Source of the DNA: Clostridium_AM sp900759715 | GTDB taxonomy: Bacteria; Bacillota; Clostridia; Clostridiales; Clostridiaceae | DNA: 64,000 nucleotides | Reading direction: 5' to 3' | Assembly: GCA_900759715.1 (NCBI GenBank) | Contig: CAAEXF010000113.1 | Location: forward strand, 26,558 to 90,557 | The notes under the pieces: model-generated | What the model saw: only the letters and a program-made list of their open reading frames with translations | Told to the model about the DNA's origin: nothing | Database searches by the model: none | Made by a program: the position numbers and the translations under genes | Part shown: one piece after another, positions 50,093-59,461 of the stretch | Layout: the number at the start of each line of letters is the position of its first letter | How positions within the stretch are numbered: the first letter of the stretch is position 1

Positions 50093-53000
50093 CTATCTAG
50101 TTAATCCTTTTTCCTTTAAGTAGGAATCAAATCTCATCTGAATAGAGTCGTAAACTTTTTTATCTTTAAACATTTTGTCACCCTCAGGTAAAGCTAAAAC
50201 AGCCTTTTTGAATTCCTTGTTAAAGCCATCTGTACAGAGAACCTGTGAACCATAGGTATTTGTTCTACTGTTTGGTACATAGATATCCTCATTTTGTATA
50301 TCTGCTTCACATAGTCCGCTGTATGCTTCTATCTCAGAGGATAACATTTCCACTGCCTGACTTAAGGTTACAATGTTTATATCTAAATGTTGAGCAATCT
50401 TTGACAAGTTATTAAATAATGTATTAACATTTGCAGCACTTATTGCTGGAGTAATTTTTTGTACTTTTCTATCTGATCTAGTCAATGTACCCTCAGATTC
50501 AGCAAAGCTTCCAATTGGGACAACAACATTTGAAATTAATGCTGTGTCAGTCATAAAGGTATCAAGAGTAGCTAAGAATTCAAGATTCTTTAAAATCTCA
50601 GCTGTATCTTTATCATCACCTACAGGGTCTTCTCCAATGATAACAGCTGCCTTAATTTTTCCTTCTTTTATTTGTTCAAGTATCTCCATACCCTTGGCTT
50701 TTATACCAATGTCTATAAAGCCTTGAGCATTACTGCTGGAGCGTACAATTATAATTCCACTATGTGGTTTTCCTATCTTGCCTGTTATTACTGCAGCGTC
50801 TGCAAGTAATTTATAAGTATCTTCAGTTACTATATCATCATCAATGACGATTATTGCTTTTTTAGCTTCTCCATACATTTTAGCAAGATTAGCGGCATCA
50901 GTGCAATCCTTAGCATCTTTTACATAGTTCTTTAGACCATCCAGATTTTCAGCTTTGTTTGAAACTTCACCTTCATTTACATATCCACCATCAAATAACG
51001 CCTTAATGAAAGATTTTAGGAATTCTATATTATTATAAGGGTTAAATGAAATGTTTGCATAATCCTCCATTCTTGTTTTGCTGCTGCTTATAGATACTAG
51101 TTTAGCTTTTTCTCTAGCAGCGTATTTCATCTTTACTGCCATAATAGGATGATTCTCATCTACATGTCCTATTGAAACTATTAAATCGGTGCTGTATAAC
51201 TCATCATAACTATTTGTAGAAGCATTATATCCAAGAACACTTTCCATTCCTGAAGCTTCACTGCTAGTCATTGAGCCTATAAAGCTCGTATTTAGTTTAT
51301 CTGCAATCTTTTTAACAATAAATGCATCTTCGTTAGTAAATCTTGGTGAAGCAAGAATTGCCACACTGTTATCTCCATATTGACCTTTTACTATTTGAAG
51401 ATTTTTAGAGATGAGAGTTAGAGCTTCTTCTAAATCAACCTCAATACTTTCTCCCTTTCTTCTTACAACAGATGTTTTAACTCTATTTTCATCATTAATG
51501 AAGTTTATGCCAAATCTACCTTTAACACATAGTAGGCCTTCATCTTTACTTCTATTTGGGATAGATTTGTACACAAGGTTTCCTTTAGATTGAAGCACTA
51601 AATTACATCCTACACCGCAGTAGTTGCATACAGAATTTATGTTATTAAAGTCCACAGGAACTTGTTTCTTAACGGCCTCTTTTTCTATGCATGCTCCAGT
51701 TGGGCAGACATCTACGCATTGACCACAAGATATGCATGAGCTTTCTTGAAGAGGCAAATTAAACTCAGGAATTACCTTGGAGTCAAAGCCTCTCTTTTCA
51801 AGTCCTATAGCTGTAACTCCTATAAATTCCTCACAAGCCCTAACACACTGACCGCACAGTATACACTTATCAGCATTTCTTGTTATGAAAGGATGATTTT
51901 GTTCTTCTTGTCTCTTATGTTTTTCTCCGCATATTCTCTCAGTATCTATATCATGTTTTTCAATATATTTTATAAGCTTACATTCGAAATAATCATGACA
52001 TCCACACTCAAGACATCTTGAAGCCTCTCTTAAAGCTACTTCTTCAGTAAAGGTTTCAGAGATTGGACTAAAGCTGAGTTTTCTTTTTTCTGCAGGGACT
52101 ACTACTTGAGGCTCTCTATTTTGTTTTTCTACATGTTCAAAGTCCTTTTTACATAAATCATTTTGAACTATATAGTTTGGATTAGCAACTGGAATTATAA
52201 CACCATTTAAATAGCTATGGATAACTCTTGCGGCATTTTTCCCTTGAGCTATTGCCTCTATAGCTATCTTAGGTCCAGTTGAAGCTTCGCCTCCTGCAAA
52301 TACGCCTTCAATATTTGTTTCAAAGGTATTTTCATTAACTGAAATAGTACCTTTTCTTGTTGTTGTAAGTTCTTTGACACAATCTGCATTTACTCTCTGT
52401 CCAATTGCTGAAACAATAAGATCTGCTTCAAAAGTGATTTCTTCGCCCTCTATAGGTTCAGGTTTTCTTCTTCCAGATGCATCTGCTTCTCCAAGCCTCA
52501 TTTTTTGGCATCTTATAGTAGTAGCCCTTGTACCATTACCTGTGATTTCTACAGGTGCTACAAGGAAATTAAATTCTACCCCTTCTTCTTCTGCTTCATC
52601 TATTTCAATTTTTTCTGCAGGCATTTCGTCTCTTGTTCTTCTGTATAGAAGTTTAACGCTTTCTGCTCCAAGTCTTACAGCAGTTCTAGCAACGTCCATA
52701 GCAGTGTTTCCACCACCAATAACTATAACTTTGTTACCCATATATATTGGTTCTGATTGTGTAGCCATTCTTAAGAAGTCTATGCCACCAAGAACACCTT
52801 CCATATCTTGACCTTTACATCCAATGTCTGAACTTGCCCAAGCACCTATTGCTATGAAGACAGCATCATATGTCTTTTTAAGATATGATAGACTGACATC
52901 TACTCCAAGTTTAACGTTACATTTAATCTCTACGCCCATTTTTCTTAAGGTATCTATTTCAGCATCTAATATTTCCTTAGGAAGACGATATTGTGGTATA

Positions 53001-53701
53001 CCGTATCTGAGCATTCCACCAGGTTTAGGCATACTTTCATAGATTACAACTTCATGACCTTCCATTGCAAGGAAGTATGCACAGGATATACCTGCTGGAC
53101 CAGTGCCAATTACTGCAACCTTTTTATTAGTTTTCTCCTTAACATCTGGCACAAATGTACCATTGTTTACATCTATATCTCCAAGGAATCTTTTAAGCTC
53201 AGCAATTGCTATTGGATCATCAGAATTCTGACGTCTACAAGCTGTTTCACATGGGTGAGGACAAACTCTTCCTATACTTGCAGGTAGTGCTAAAACATCT
53301 TTAACAAGCTTTATTGCTTCTTCATATTGTCCGTTAGCAATTAAGCCAACATATCCTTGACAATCTGTATGTGCAGGACATGCATTTACGCATGGAGGTC
53401 TACAATCTCCTCTATGATCTGATGCCAAAAGCTCAAAAGCAGCCTTTCTCGCAGATATAGTTCTTGCTGTATCCGTTTTTACTACCATACCATCTGATGC
53501 TATTGTTGAACATGCTCTTTGAAGCTTTGGATTTCCTTCTATTTCAACAACACATACGCCGCATGCACCATATGGTTTCATTCTGCTGTCATAACAAAGA
53601 TTTGAAATGTCTATTCCATTATCAAGTGCTATTTTTAATATTGTAGTTCCTTCTTGTGCAGCCAACTCTCTATTATTTATATTCACTCTAATTGTTCCCA
53701 T
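50093..53701 (-). CDS. Fused NuoG-type ferredoxin / NfnB-GltD flavoprotein / formate-dehydrogenase-like protein
   Basis: 1202 residues from the ATG at 53701, which follows GGAGAGGTGG. In order: a [2Fe-2S] domain (~1-75, CYDSRMKPYGACGVCVVEI); an NfnB/GltD unit (~95-490) with [4Fe-4S] cysteines (CVNACPAHTDC, CPHPCETACR), FAD motif GTGPAGISCAYFLAMEGHEV and NAD(P) motif GGGNTAMDVARTAVRLGAES; two further [4Fe-4S] sites (CILCGQCVRACEEF, CISCGQCVDVCPTGAC); and a formate-dehydrogenase-like domain (from ~675) opening with CNYCGVGCNL. The Cys or Sec that binds molybdenum is missing: the region reads IGSMTSSEASG. The C-terminal molybdopterin-binding domain is also absent, so this part is NuoG-like. It is the last gene of a four-gene redox cluster, and its GltD part would be the NADPH site. 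Confidence 0.85.
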   Translation of the reverse strand: MGTIRVNINNRELAAQEGTTILKIALDNGIDISNLCYDSRMKPYGACGVCVVEIEGNPKLQRACSTIASDGMVVKTDTARTISARKAAFELLASDHRGDCRPPCVNACPAHTDCQGYVGLIANGQYEEAIKLVKDVLALPASIGRVCPHPCETACRRQNSDDPIAIAELKRFLGDIDVNNGTFVPDVKEKTNKKVAVIGTGPAGISCAYFLAMEGHEVVIYESMPKPGGMLRYGIPQYRLPKEILDAEIDTLRKMGVEIKCNVKLGVDVSLSYLKKTYDAVFIAIGAWASSDIGCKGQDMEGVLGGIDFLRMATQSEPIYMGNKVIVIGGGNTAMDVARTAVRLGAESVKLLYRRTRDEMPAEKIEIDEAEEEGVEFNFLVAPVEITGNGTRATTIRCQKMRLGEADASGRRKPEPIEGEEITFEADLIVSAIGQRVNADCVKELTTTRKGTISVNENTFETNIEGVFAGGEASTGPKIAIEAIAQGKNAARVIHSYLNGVIIPVANPNYIVQNDLCKKDFEHVEKQNREPQVVVPAEKRKLSFSPISETFTEEVALREASRCLECGCHDYFECKLIKYIEKHDIDTERICGEKHKRQEEQNHPFITRNADKCILCGQCVRACEEFIGVTAIGLEKRGFDSKVIPEFNLPLQESSCISCGQCVDVCPTGACIEKEAVKKQVPVDFNNINSVCNYCGVGCNLVLQSKGNLVYKSIPNRSKDEGLLCVKGRFGINFINDENRVKTSVVRRKGESIEVDLEEALTLISKNLQIVKGQYGDNSVAILASPRFTNEDAFIVKKIADKLNTSFIGSMTSSEASGMESVLGYNASTNSYDELYSTDLIVSIGHVDENHPIMAVKMKYAAREKAKLVSISSSKTRMEDYANISFNPYNNIEFLKSFIKALFDGGYVNEGEVSNKAENLDGLKNYVKDAKDCTDAANLAKMYGEAKKAIIVIDDDIVTEDTYKLLADAAVITGKIGKPHSGIIIVRSSSNAQGFIDIGIKAKGMEILEQIKEGKIKAAVIIGEDPVGDDKDTAEILKNLEFLATLDTFMTDTALISNVVVPIGSFAESEGTLTRSDRKVQKITPAISAANVNTLFNNLSKIAQHLDINIVTLSQAVEMLSSEIEAYSGLCEADIQNEDIYVPNSRTNTYGSQVLCTDGFNKEFKKAVLALPEGDKMFKDKKVYDSIQMRFDSYLKEKGLTR

Positions 53702-53718
53702 ATATACCACCTCTCCTT

Positions 53719-55473
53719 CTACTCCACATTAATAGCATTAAATCTACATACTGTTATACAATTGCCGCATCTTATACACTTTTCTTGATCTATTTCATGG
53801 ACCTCTTTTAACTGGCCCTTAATAGCCTCAGATGGACATTTTTTTGCACATAGGGTGCAGCCCTTACAAGCGTCAGCAGAAATTGTATAGGTTAAAAGAC
53901 TCTTACACTGTTTAGCTGGACACTTTTTGGTTTCTATATGGGATAAATATTCATCTTTAAAATATCTTATTGTTGTAAGTACAGGGTTAGGTGCAGTTTG
54001 GCCAAGCCCACATAAAGATCCATCCTTAATACTTACACATAATTCTTCTAATGTTTTAATGTCATCATCTTTGCCATTACCTGAGCATATCCTTTCGAGC
54101 ATCTCAAGCATTCTTTTTGTTCCTATTCTACAATATATACATTTTCCGCAGGATTCCTTACAGGTAAAATCAAGAAAGAATCTTGCCATATCCACCATAC
54201 ATGTATTTTCATCCATTACAATCATACCGCCAGATCCCATGATGGCGCCGGTTTTGCTAATTGATTCATAGTCAACAGGAGTATCCAGTAATTCTTTTGG
54301 TATGCATCCACCAGAAGGGCCGCCCATTTGAACTGCTTTAAATTCTTTGTCTTGTTTTATTCCTCCGCCTATTCCATAGATAACATCTCTGAGTTTCATT
54401 CCCATAGGAACTTCTACTAGCCCGCCCTTTTTAACCTTACCTGCAAGAGCGAATACTTTTGTACCTTTGCTCTTTTCAGTGCCATAAGCAGCGAATGCCT
54501 GACCTCCATTTACTAATATCCATGGAACGTTAGCATAGGTTTCTACATTATTTATATTTGTTGGTTTTGCAAAATATCCAGATTGAGCAGGGAATGGAGG
54601 TTTTAGTCTTGGCATACCTCTTTCGCCTTCAAGAGATGCGATTAATGCAGTTTCTTCACCACATACAAACGCTCCAGCACCTGTCTTGATTAATATATCA
54701 AATTCGAAGTTAGAGCCAAGTATATTTTTACCTAAATAATTTCTCTCTCTTGCTTGATTAATTGCTATTTTAAGTCTTTCTATAGCAAGTGGGTATTCAG
54801 CACGACAGTATATGAAACCCTTCTTTGCTCCCATTGCATAACCTGCTATAGCCATACCCTCAAGAACCGCATGTGGATCTCCTTCAAGTACACTTCTATC
54901 CATAAATGCACCTGGGTCTCCTTCATCAGCATTACATACTACATACTTATCCTGACCCTTAGATTTTTTAGCAGCATCCCATTTGAACCAAGTTGGAAAA
55001 CCTGCGCCACCTCTACCCCTTAATCCGGATATCTTTATTTCTTCAATAACCTCTTCAGGAGTCATTTCATTAACAACTCTACTAAGTGCTTTATATCCAT
55101 TGGTTTCAGTATATTCATCAATTTTCTCAGGATTGATTATTCCGCAATTTTTAAGTACAATTCTAACTTGATTCTTTAACTGAGGGTATGGTTCCTTATC
55201 AGTGGATACTATATACTGGCTAAGTGGTTCTCCATTAATAATATGACTATCAATTATTTCTTCAATTAAGCTTGCTGTAACATTGGCATATGTGAACACA
55301 GCATCGCCATCAATAATATCAACTATTGGTTCATAAAAACACATACCTATACAGCCAGTGATTGAAAGGTCAATGTTTAAGTTCTTTTCATTAATTAATT
55401 CGCTTAATCTATCTTTAACTTTTTTAGCTCCTGCAGCTATACCACAGCTGCCAAATCCTATTCTAATCTTCAT
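53719..55473 (-). CDS. NuoF/HydB-like NADH-binding flavoprotein subunit
   Basis: 584 residues. A thioredoxin-like [2Fe-2S] domain comes first (FGSCGIAAGAKKV, GCIGMCFYEPIV). The NADH- and FMN-binding core has GLRGRGGAGFPTWFKWD and CNADEGDPGAFMDRSVLEGD. A [4Fe-4S] site follows (ESCGKCIYCRIGTKRM). The end is a two-[4Fe-4S] ferredoxin domain (CKGCTLCAKKCPSEAI, CIRCGNCITVCRFNAI). This is the architecture of HydB and related NADH subunits of bifurcating enzymes rather than of complex I NuoF. It begins at the stop of the NuoE-like gene and is followed after 17 bp by the fused 1202-residue gene. Confidence 0.93.
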   Translation of the reverse strand: MKIRIGFGSCGIAAGAKKVKDRLSELINEKNLNIDLSITGCIGMCFYEPIVDIIDGDAVFTYANVTASLIEEIIDSHIINGEPLSQYIVSTDKEPYPQLKNQVRIVLKNCGIINPEKIDEYTETNGYKALSRVVNEMTPEEVIEEIKISGLRGRGGAGFPTWFKWDAAKKSKGQDKYVVCNADEGDPGAFMDRSVLEGDPHAVLEGMAIAGYAMGAKKGFIYCRAEYPLAIERLKIAINQARERNYLGKNILGSNFEFDILIKTGAGAFVCGEETALIASLEGERGMPRLKPPFPAQSGYFAKPTNINNVETYANVPWILVNGGQAFAAYGTEKSKGTKVFALAGKVKKGGLVEVPMGMKLRDVIYGIGGGIKQDKEFKAVQMGGPSGGCIPKELLDTPVDYESISKTGAIMGSGGMIVMDENTCMVDMARFFLDFTCKESCGKCIYCRIGTKRMLEMLERICSGNGKDDDIKTLEELCVSIKDGSLCGLGQTAPNPVLTTIRYFKDEYLSHIETKKCPAKQCKSLLTYTISADACKGCTLCAKKCPSEAIKGQLKEVHEIDQEKCIRCGNCITVCRFNAINVE

Positions 55474-56004
55474 TTAAACAGCTTCCTCCTTTTCTTTAGC
55501 GTATATATCCTTAATAATTTTTCTTGCACCATCAGGTGTCAAATTTCCATATGCCTCTCCATTAATCATAATTACAGGTGCAAGACTACAGCAGCCAAGA
55601 CATGCTACATCTTCAAGTGAGAACATTCCATCACTGCTTGTTTCTCCTGGTTCAATCCCAAGTTCATCACAAATAGCATTTCCTACTGCTTCTGAACCGT
55701 TTACGTGACAAGCTGTTCCCTGACATTGAAGTATAATATACTTACCGATAGGATTTAATCTAAATTGAGAATAGAATGTAGTAACTCCATATACCTTTGC
55801 TCTTTTATTACCTGTCTTATCCGCGATTAATTTCAGGACATCAAGGGGGAGGTAGCCATATACACCCTGCGCATCTTGCAATATACTAATCAAGTTTCCA
55901 TTTTCCTTGTAATATCTATCAAATACATTATTCATTAAGGATAGATCAACCTGATTAGTGCTAAATTTTGACTCTAAATTTTTTTCACAGTCACAAGCCA
56001 TCAT
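55474..56004 (-). CDS. NuoE/HydC-like [2Fe-2S] subunit
   Basis: 176 residues, a thioredoxin-like [2Fe-2S] protein. The four ligands are in LQCQGTACHVNG and CLGCCSLAPV. The helical N-terminal part has LISILQDAQGVYGYLPLDVL and the family motif VYGVTTFYSQFRLNPIGKY. It normally pairs with the NuoF-like flavoprotein and relays electrons. Its TAA stop abuts the ATG of the NuoF-like gene (TAAATG), so the two are translationally coupled. AAAGGAGTGA precedes its start. A family 1 repeat and 130 bp more separate it from the NfnA-like gene upstream. Confidence 0.94.
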   Translation of the reverse strand: MMACDCEKNLESKFSTNQVDLSLMNNVFDRYYKENGNLISILQDAQGVYGYLPLDVLKLIADKTGNKRAKVYGVTTFYSQFRLNPIGKYIILQCQGTACHVNGSEAVGNAICDELGIEPGETSSDGMFSLEDVACLGCCSLAPVIMINGEAYGNLTPDGARKIIKDIYAKEKEEAV

Positions 56005-56103
56005 TTATCACTCCTTTAATATATTAAATAAATTGGCGAACTATAGATCTTCCGCTAGTAACTTTAATTCATAGTATAAAAAATATGCGACGTAATTTTT
56101 TTT

Positions 56104-56292
56104 AGAGGAAAATTGACAGAGGACAGAGGACAGTGAAGGTAAGTTTTCTTCCTTACGTCAGAAAACTATTATATTTTTAAGCTAGTTCCGCTAAGTCGAA
56201 ACATCGATTCATATTATAAATTAAAGATTTTTCGCAGCACAGCGGAGAAAAATCCTCCTTCATTGTCCTCTGTCAATTGTCATCTGTCCTCT
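56104..56292 (-). repeat. Family 1 MITE-like repeat, copy 6 (inverted, inside the redox cluster)
   Basis: About 189 bp with AGAGGAAAATTGACAGAGGA at the left and CATCTGTCCTCT at the right, in inverted orientation. It contains TTTTCTTCCTTACGTCAG and AATCCTCCTTCATTG. The right flank is the perfect palindrome AAAATTTTGCGTCGCAAAATTTT with one central mismatch. It splits the NfnA-like gene from the NuoE-like gene. Confidence 0.85.
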
Positions 56293-56326
56293 ATAAAAAT
56301 TTTGCGTCGCAAAATTTTAAAATTAC

Positions 56327-57175
56327 CTATAAATTTAATCCTACACGACACTTATGAGCTTCTTCTTTTTTATACATAGCTTGTCTTCTTATTGCTTCTT
56401 CAAAATCAACTAAATGACCATCGAATTCTGGTCCATCTATACAAGTAAATTTAGTCTCTCCGCCTACAGTAACTCTGCAACCTCCGCATAAGCCTATTCC
56501 ATCTATCATTATTTGTTTTAAGCTTACTATAGTTTTAATACCAAAACCTTTCGTAAATTCACATATGGATTTCATCATAGTCATTGGAGTTACAGCAAGA
56601 ATATAGTCATAATTTTTTCTTTCATTTTCAATAAGCTCTCTCAATAGCTCTTCGGCAGAACCTTTATAACCATAGCTTCCATCATTAGTTGCTATATATG
56701 AATTAGCAGATATGGTTCTCATTTCTTTCTCAAGTAACAAGTGTTCTTTTGATTCACATCCAACTATTACATCCGCATCAATGCCCTGCTCATAAAGCCA
56801 TTTAACCTGAGGATATACATGCGCTGCACCGATGCCATCAGCTACAAATAATATGCTTTTATTTCTTAAAACCTCTAAATCTTCATTTATTAAATCAGAA
56901 GGGTGTCCTAGTGGACCTACGAAATCTAAAAATGATTCATCAACTTCGTAGGTGGATATCTTACGAGTAGAGATACCGAGTGCTTGGAACACAACAGTCA
57001 CAGTTCCTCTATTAGTGTCATAATCACAGATAGTCAAAGGGATTCTTTCGCTTTTTTCGTCACTTCTCACTATAACGAATTGTCCTGGTAAGCAAGATTT
57101 AGCAATTCTTGGAGCCTCAATATCCATTAAAAAAGTATTAGAATCTAGCATTTTCTTGTTTGTAATTTTATACAT
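56327..57175 (-). CDS. NfnA-like ferredoxin-NADP reductase subunit (PyrK/SudB family)
   Basis: 282 residues. The N-terminal ferredoxin-reductase fold binds FAD (PGQFVIVRSDEKSERIPLTI), followed by an NAD(P)-binding half (SILFVADGIGAAHVYPQVKW). The C-terminal [2Fe-2S] loop has CGGCRVTVGGETKFTCIDGPEF and a later Cys in AHKC. The last motif VDFEEAIRRQAMYKKEE is typical of NfnA, the NADH-site subunit of the transhydrogenase NfnAB. No separate nfnB gene follows; its domain is found inside the 1202-residue protein three genes downstream. The start at 57175 has GGAGGGGATGAG upstream. Confidence 0.92.
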   Translation of the reverse strand: MYKITNKKMLDSNTFLMDIEAPRIAKSCLPGQFVIVRSDEKSERIPLTICDYDTNRGTVTVVFQALGISTRKISTYEVDESFLDFVGPLGHPSDLINEDLEVLRNKSILFVADGIGAAHVYPQVKWLYEQGIDADVIVGCESKEHLLLEKEMRTISANSYIATNDGSYGYKGSAEELLRELIENERKNYDYILAVTPMTMMKSICEFTKGFGIKTIVSLKQIMIDGIGLCGGCRVTVGGETKFTCIDGPEFDGHLVDFEEAIRRQAMYKKEEAHKCRVGLNL

Positions 57176-57544
57176 CTCATCCCCTCCATAATATATGATT
57201 TATGCTGTTACCATCTTTTTAAGCGCTGATGTAGTTTCTGGTAATATTAGGATTAATATTACTTTATAAAATTTATATTAATGAAAACAGAAAAATATAT
57301 CACTTTAAATAAAAAAGTATCTAAAAAACTTAAAAATTTTTTTCGCAATATTAATAAATTCTTCTTAGGATTACAACAATTTAAGACAAAAAATAGCTAT
57401 AATTTTTGACTTGTTATTTATTCGAATTTGCCTTATTCTAAATTTAGAAATATAAATTCATAATTTTCATTTTTTTAGGTATAATTAAAATGTTGAAAGA
57501 AAATTCATTTTTGAACTATGGTATTAAAATATGGAGGTGTTTTT
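57176..57544. other. Divergent promoter region between the NfnA-like gene and eno
   Basis: About 370 bp of AT-rich sequence without a gene. For eno, TATAAT at 57480-57485 (in AGGTATAATTAAAATG) is the best -10 candidate, about 60 bp before the start. No tandem GGGAC blocks like those before cggR are present. Confidence 0.45.
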
Positions 57545-58840
57545 ATGAAAAATTACATTGAAATTGTAGATGTAGTTGCACGACAAATACTTGACTCAAG
57601 AGCTTTTCCAACAGTAGAAGTAGAAGTTGTGCTGGAGGATGGAACTGTTGGAAGGGCCGCTGTACCATCAGGAGCTTCCACAGGTATGTTTGAGGCAGTA
57701 GAGTTAAGAGATGATGATAAATCAAAATATAATGGAAAAGGCGTTTTAAAAGCTGTAGATAACGTAAATAATTACATAGCTGAAGAGCTTATCGGAATGA
57801 ATGTATTTGATCAGGTTTTAATAGATAAAACTATGATAAAACTTGATGGTACAGAAAACAAAGGAAAGTTTGGTGCTAATGCAATACTTGGAGTATCACT
57901 TGCTTGTGCTAAAGCAGCTGCTGATTATTTAGGATTAAGTCTTTATCAGTATATAGGAGGAGTAAATGCGAAAGTTCTTCCTGTACCAATGATGAATATA
58001 ATAAATGGAGGAAAGCATGCTGACAATAATGTAGATTTACAAGAGTTTATGATTATGCCAGCAGGAGCACCGAGCTTCAGTGAAGCTCTCAGAATGAGTG
58101 CAGAAGTTTATCATACATTAAAATCCTTATTGAAATCAAAAGGATATGATACTGGAGTTGGTGATGAAGGAGGATTTGCTCCAAATCTAAGATCAAATGA
58201 AGAGGCTATACAAGTAATTGTTGAGGCTATAGAAAAAGCAGGATATACGCCAGGAAAAGAAATATTTATAGCCCTAGACCCTGCTTCTTCTGAAATATAT
58301 GAAAATGGTAAATACAATTTAAAAGGCGAAGGAAAAGTATTAAGTTCAGAAGAAATGACTGACTACTATGTGAACCTCGCTAATAAGTATCCAATAATAT
58401 CAATAGAGGATGGCATGGCAGAAGAGGATTGGGAAGGATGGAGAATGCTTACTGAAAAGTTGGGTGACAAAATTCAACTTGTAGGTGATGACTTATTTGT
58501 AACAAATACAAGTAGATTGAAGACTGGTATAGAAAAAAAGGTTGCAAACTCTATACTTATAAAATTAAACCAAATAGGAACTCTTACAGAAACCCTAAAT
58601 GCTATAGAAATGGCAGAAAGAGCAGGATATACAGCTGTTGTTTCCCATAGATCAGGAGAAACAGAAGATACAACTATAGCAGATTTAGTTGTAGCAGTTA
58701 ATTCAGGTCAAATAAAAACTGGTGCACCAGCAAGATCAGAAAGAGTAGCAAAATATAACCAGCTTCTTAGAATAGAAGAAGAATTAGACGAAATGGCAGA
58801 ATATAGAGGCTTAAATGCTTTCTATAATATAAAGAAATAA
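57545..58840 (+). CDS. eno: Enolase
   Basis: 431 residues from the ATG at 57545, which follows ATGGAGGTG; the in-frame upstream codons belong to the leader. Converts 2-phosphoglycerate to phosphoenolpyruvate with Mg2+. The characteristic blocks are VARQILDSRAFPTVEVEV, AAVPSGASTGMFEAVELRD, NGGKHADNNVDLQEFMIMP, the metal ligands in ISIEDGMAEEDW and VGDDLFVTN, and the catalytic Lys in ILIKLNQIGTLTETL with VVSHRSGETEDT. It is transcribed alone, 8 kb from gpmI, with its own terminator. Confidence 0.97.
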   Translation: MKNYIEIVDVVARQILDSRAFPTVEVEVVLEDGTVGRAAVPSGASTGMFEAVELRDDDKSKYNGKGVLKAVDNVNNYIAEELIGMNVFDQVLIDKTMIKLDGTENKGKFGANAILGVSLACAKAAADYLGLSLYQYIGGVNAKVLPVPMMNIINGGKHADNNVDLQEFMIMPAGAPSFSEALRMSAEVYHTLKSLLKSKGYDTGVGDEGGFAPNLRSNEEAIQVIVEAIEKAGYTPGKEIFIALDPASSEIYENGKYNLKGEGKVLSSEEMTDYYVNLANKYPIISIEDGMAEEDWEGWRMLTEKLGDKIQLVGDDLFVTNTSRLKTGIEKKVANSILIKLNQIGTLTETLNAIEMAERAGYTAVVSHRSGETEDTTIADLVVAVNSGQIKTGAPARSERVAKYNQLLRIEEELDEMAEYRGLNAFYNIKK

Positions 58841-58857
58841 ACTCTTATTAGTATGAT

Positions 58858-58906
58858 GAAAAAGCCCTAGAAGCTTATTTAACAATAATTCTAGGGCTTT
58901 TTTATT
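58858..58906 (+). terminator. Terminator after eno
   Basis: AAAAGCCCTAGAA and TTCTAGGGCTTTTTT form an 11-bp stem with a T-run. Confidence 0.85.
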
Positions 58907-59101
58907 ATTTGTATATTATTCCAGAGGACTTCGAGTAAAATAGTGGAATATAAAAGAGTACTATGAATAAAAATAACAGGTAATTCTGCACAAATATGAG
59001 TTTTGATTTGTACGAGACTTAGATAACTAGTATTATACTGAAAAATAAAACACCAACTATAAAGATTATCGACGATAGTACACTAGGGGGGTAAATTGTC
59101 A

Positions 59102-59149
59102 ATGATGAAATTAAGTTTAGAAGAGTTTAACAAAGAAGTTAACGTTTAG
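59102..59149 (+). CDS. Possible 15-residue peptide, truncated bacteriocin-leader-like
   Basis: AGGGGGG (59085-59091) precedes an ATG pair that opens MMKLSLEEFNKEVNV before a TAG. The residues look like the start of a ribosomal peptide or lanthipeptide leader (LSLEEFNKEV). The frame stops where a core peptide would begin, so this may be a decayed precursor gene. A terminator-like hairpin follows at 59184. The reading is based on resemblance only. Confidence 0.35.
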   Translation: MMKLSLEEFNKEVNV

Positions 59150-59183
59150 AGCATTTTATGTTCTACTGATCAAATAAAAAAAA

Positions 59184-59226
59184 TAACACTATCATAATTA
59201 AAAAAATTGATAGTGGTATCTTTTAT
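59184..59226 (+). terminator. Hairpin after the 15-residue frame
   Basis: ACACTATCA and TGATAGTGG/T form a 9-bp stem with one wobble pair, followed by ATCTTTTAT. Confidence 0.5.
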
Positions 59227-59263
59227 CTAACTAAAAATTAGTTTAAATTAAGCAAATTTATAA

Positions 59264-59397
59264 CTATTGTCTATAATCCCATACTTTTCCGTTAAATGAC
59301 ACAGGTTGATAATTTGTAGTTGCTTGAAAATACATTTTATAAGTTCCAGATGATGGAATGCTAACTTTCTAACTTGTTTCAAAATAAAATTTTTCAT
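59264..59397 (-). pseudogene. Remnant of a small secreted-protein gene
   Basis: A GGGGGAGCG ribosome binding site precedes an ATG at 59397 that opens MKNFILKQVRKLA. In another frame the same strand encodes SIPSSGTYKMYFQATTNYQ and continues through PVSFNGKVWDYRQ to a TAG at 59264-59266. The two parts are joined by a frameshift or internal deletion near 59365, where the second frame meets a stop. It looks like a fused start and end of a small exported protein whose middle was lost. No function is recognised. Confidence 0.45.
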
Positions 59398-59461
59398 AAA
59401 TTCGCTCCCCCTAATTTAAAATGTGTTTTTTGATATTTTGCTTAATATTTAAACTAAGTTT

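Noticed and set aside
50093..53701. Active formate dehydrogenase in the 1202-residue protein
   Set aside because: The Cys or Sec ligand of molybdenum and the C-terminal molybdopterin-binding domain are missing; the domain is NuoG-like.
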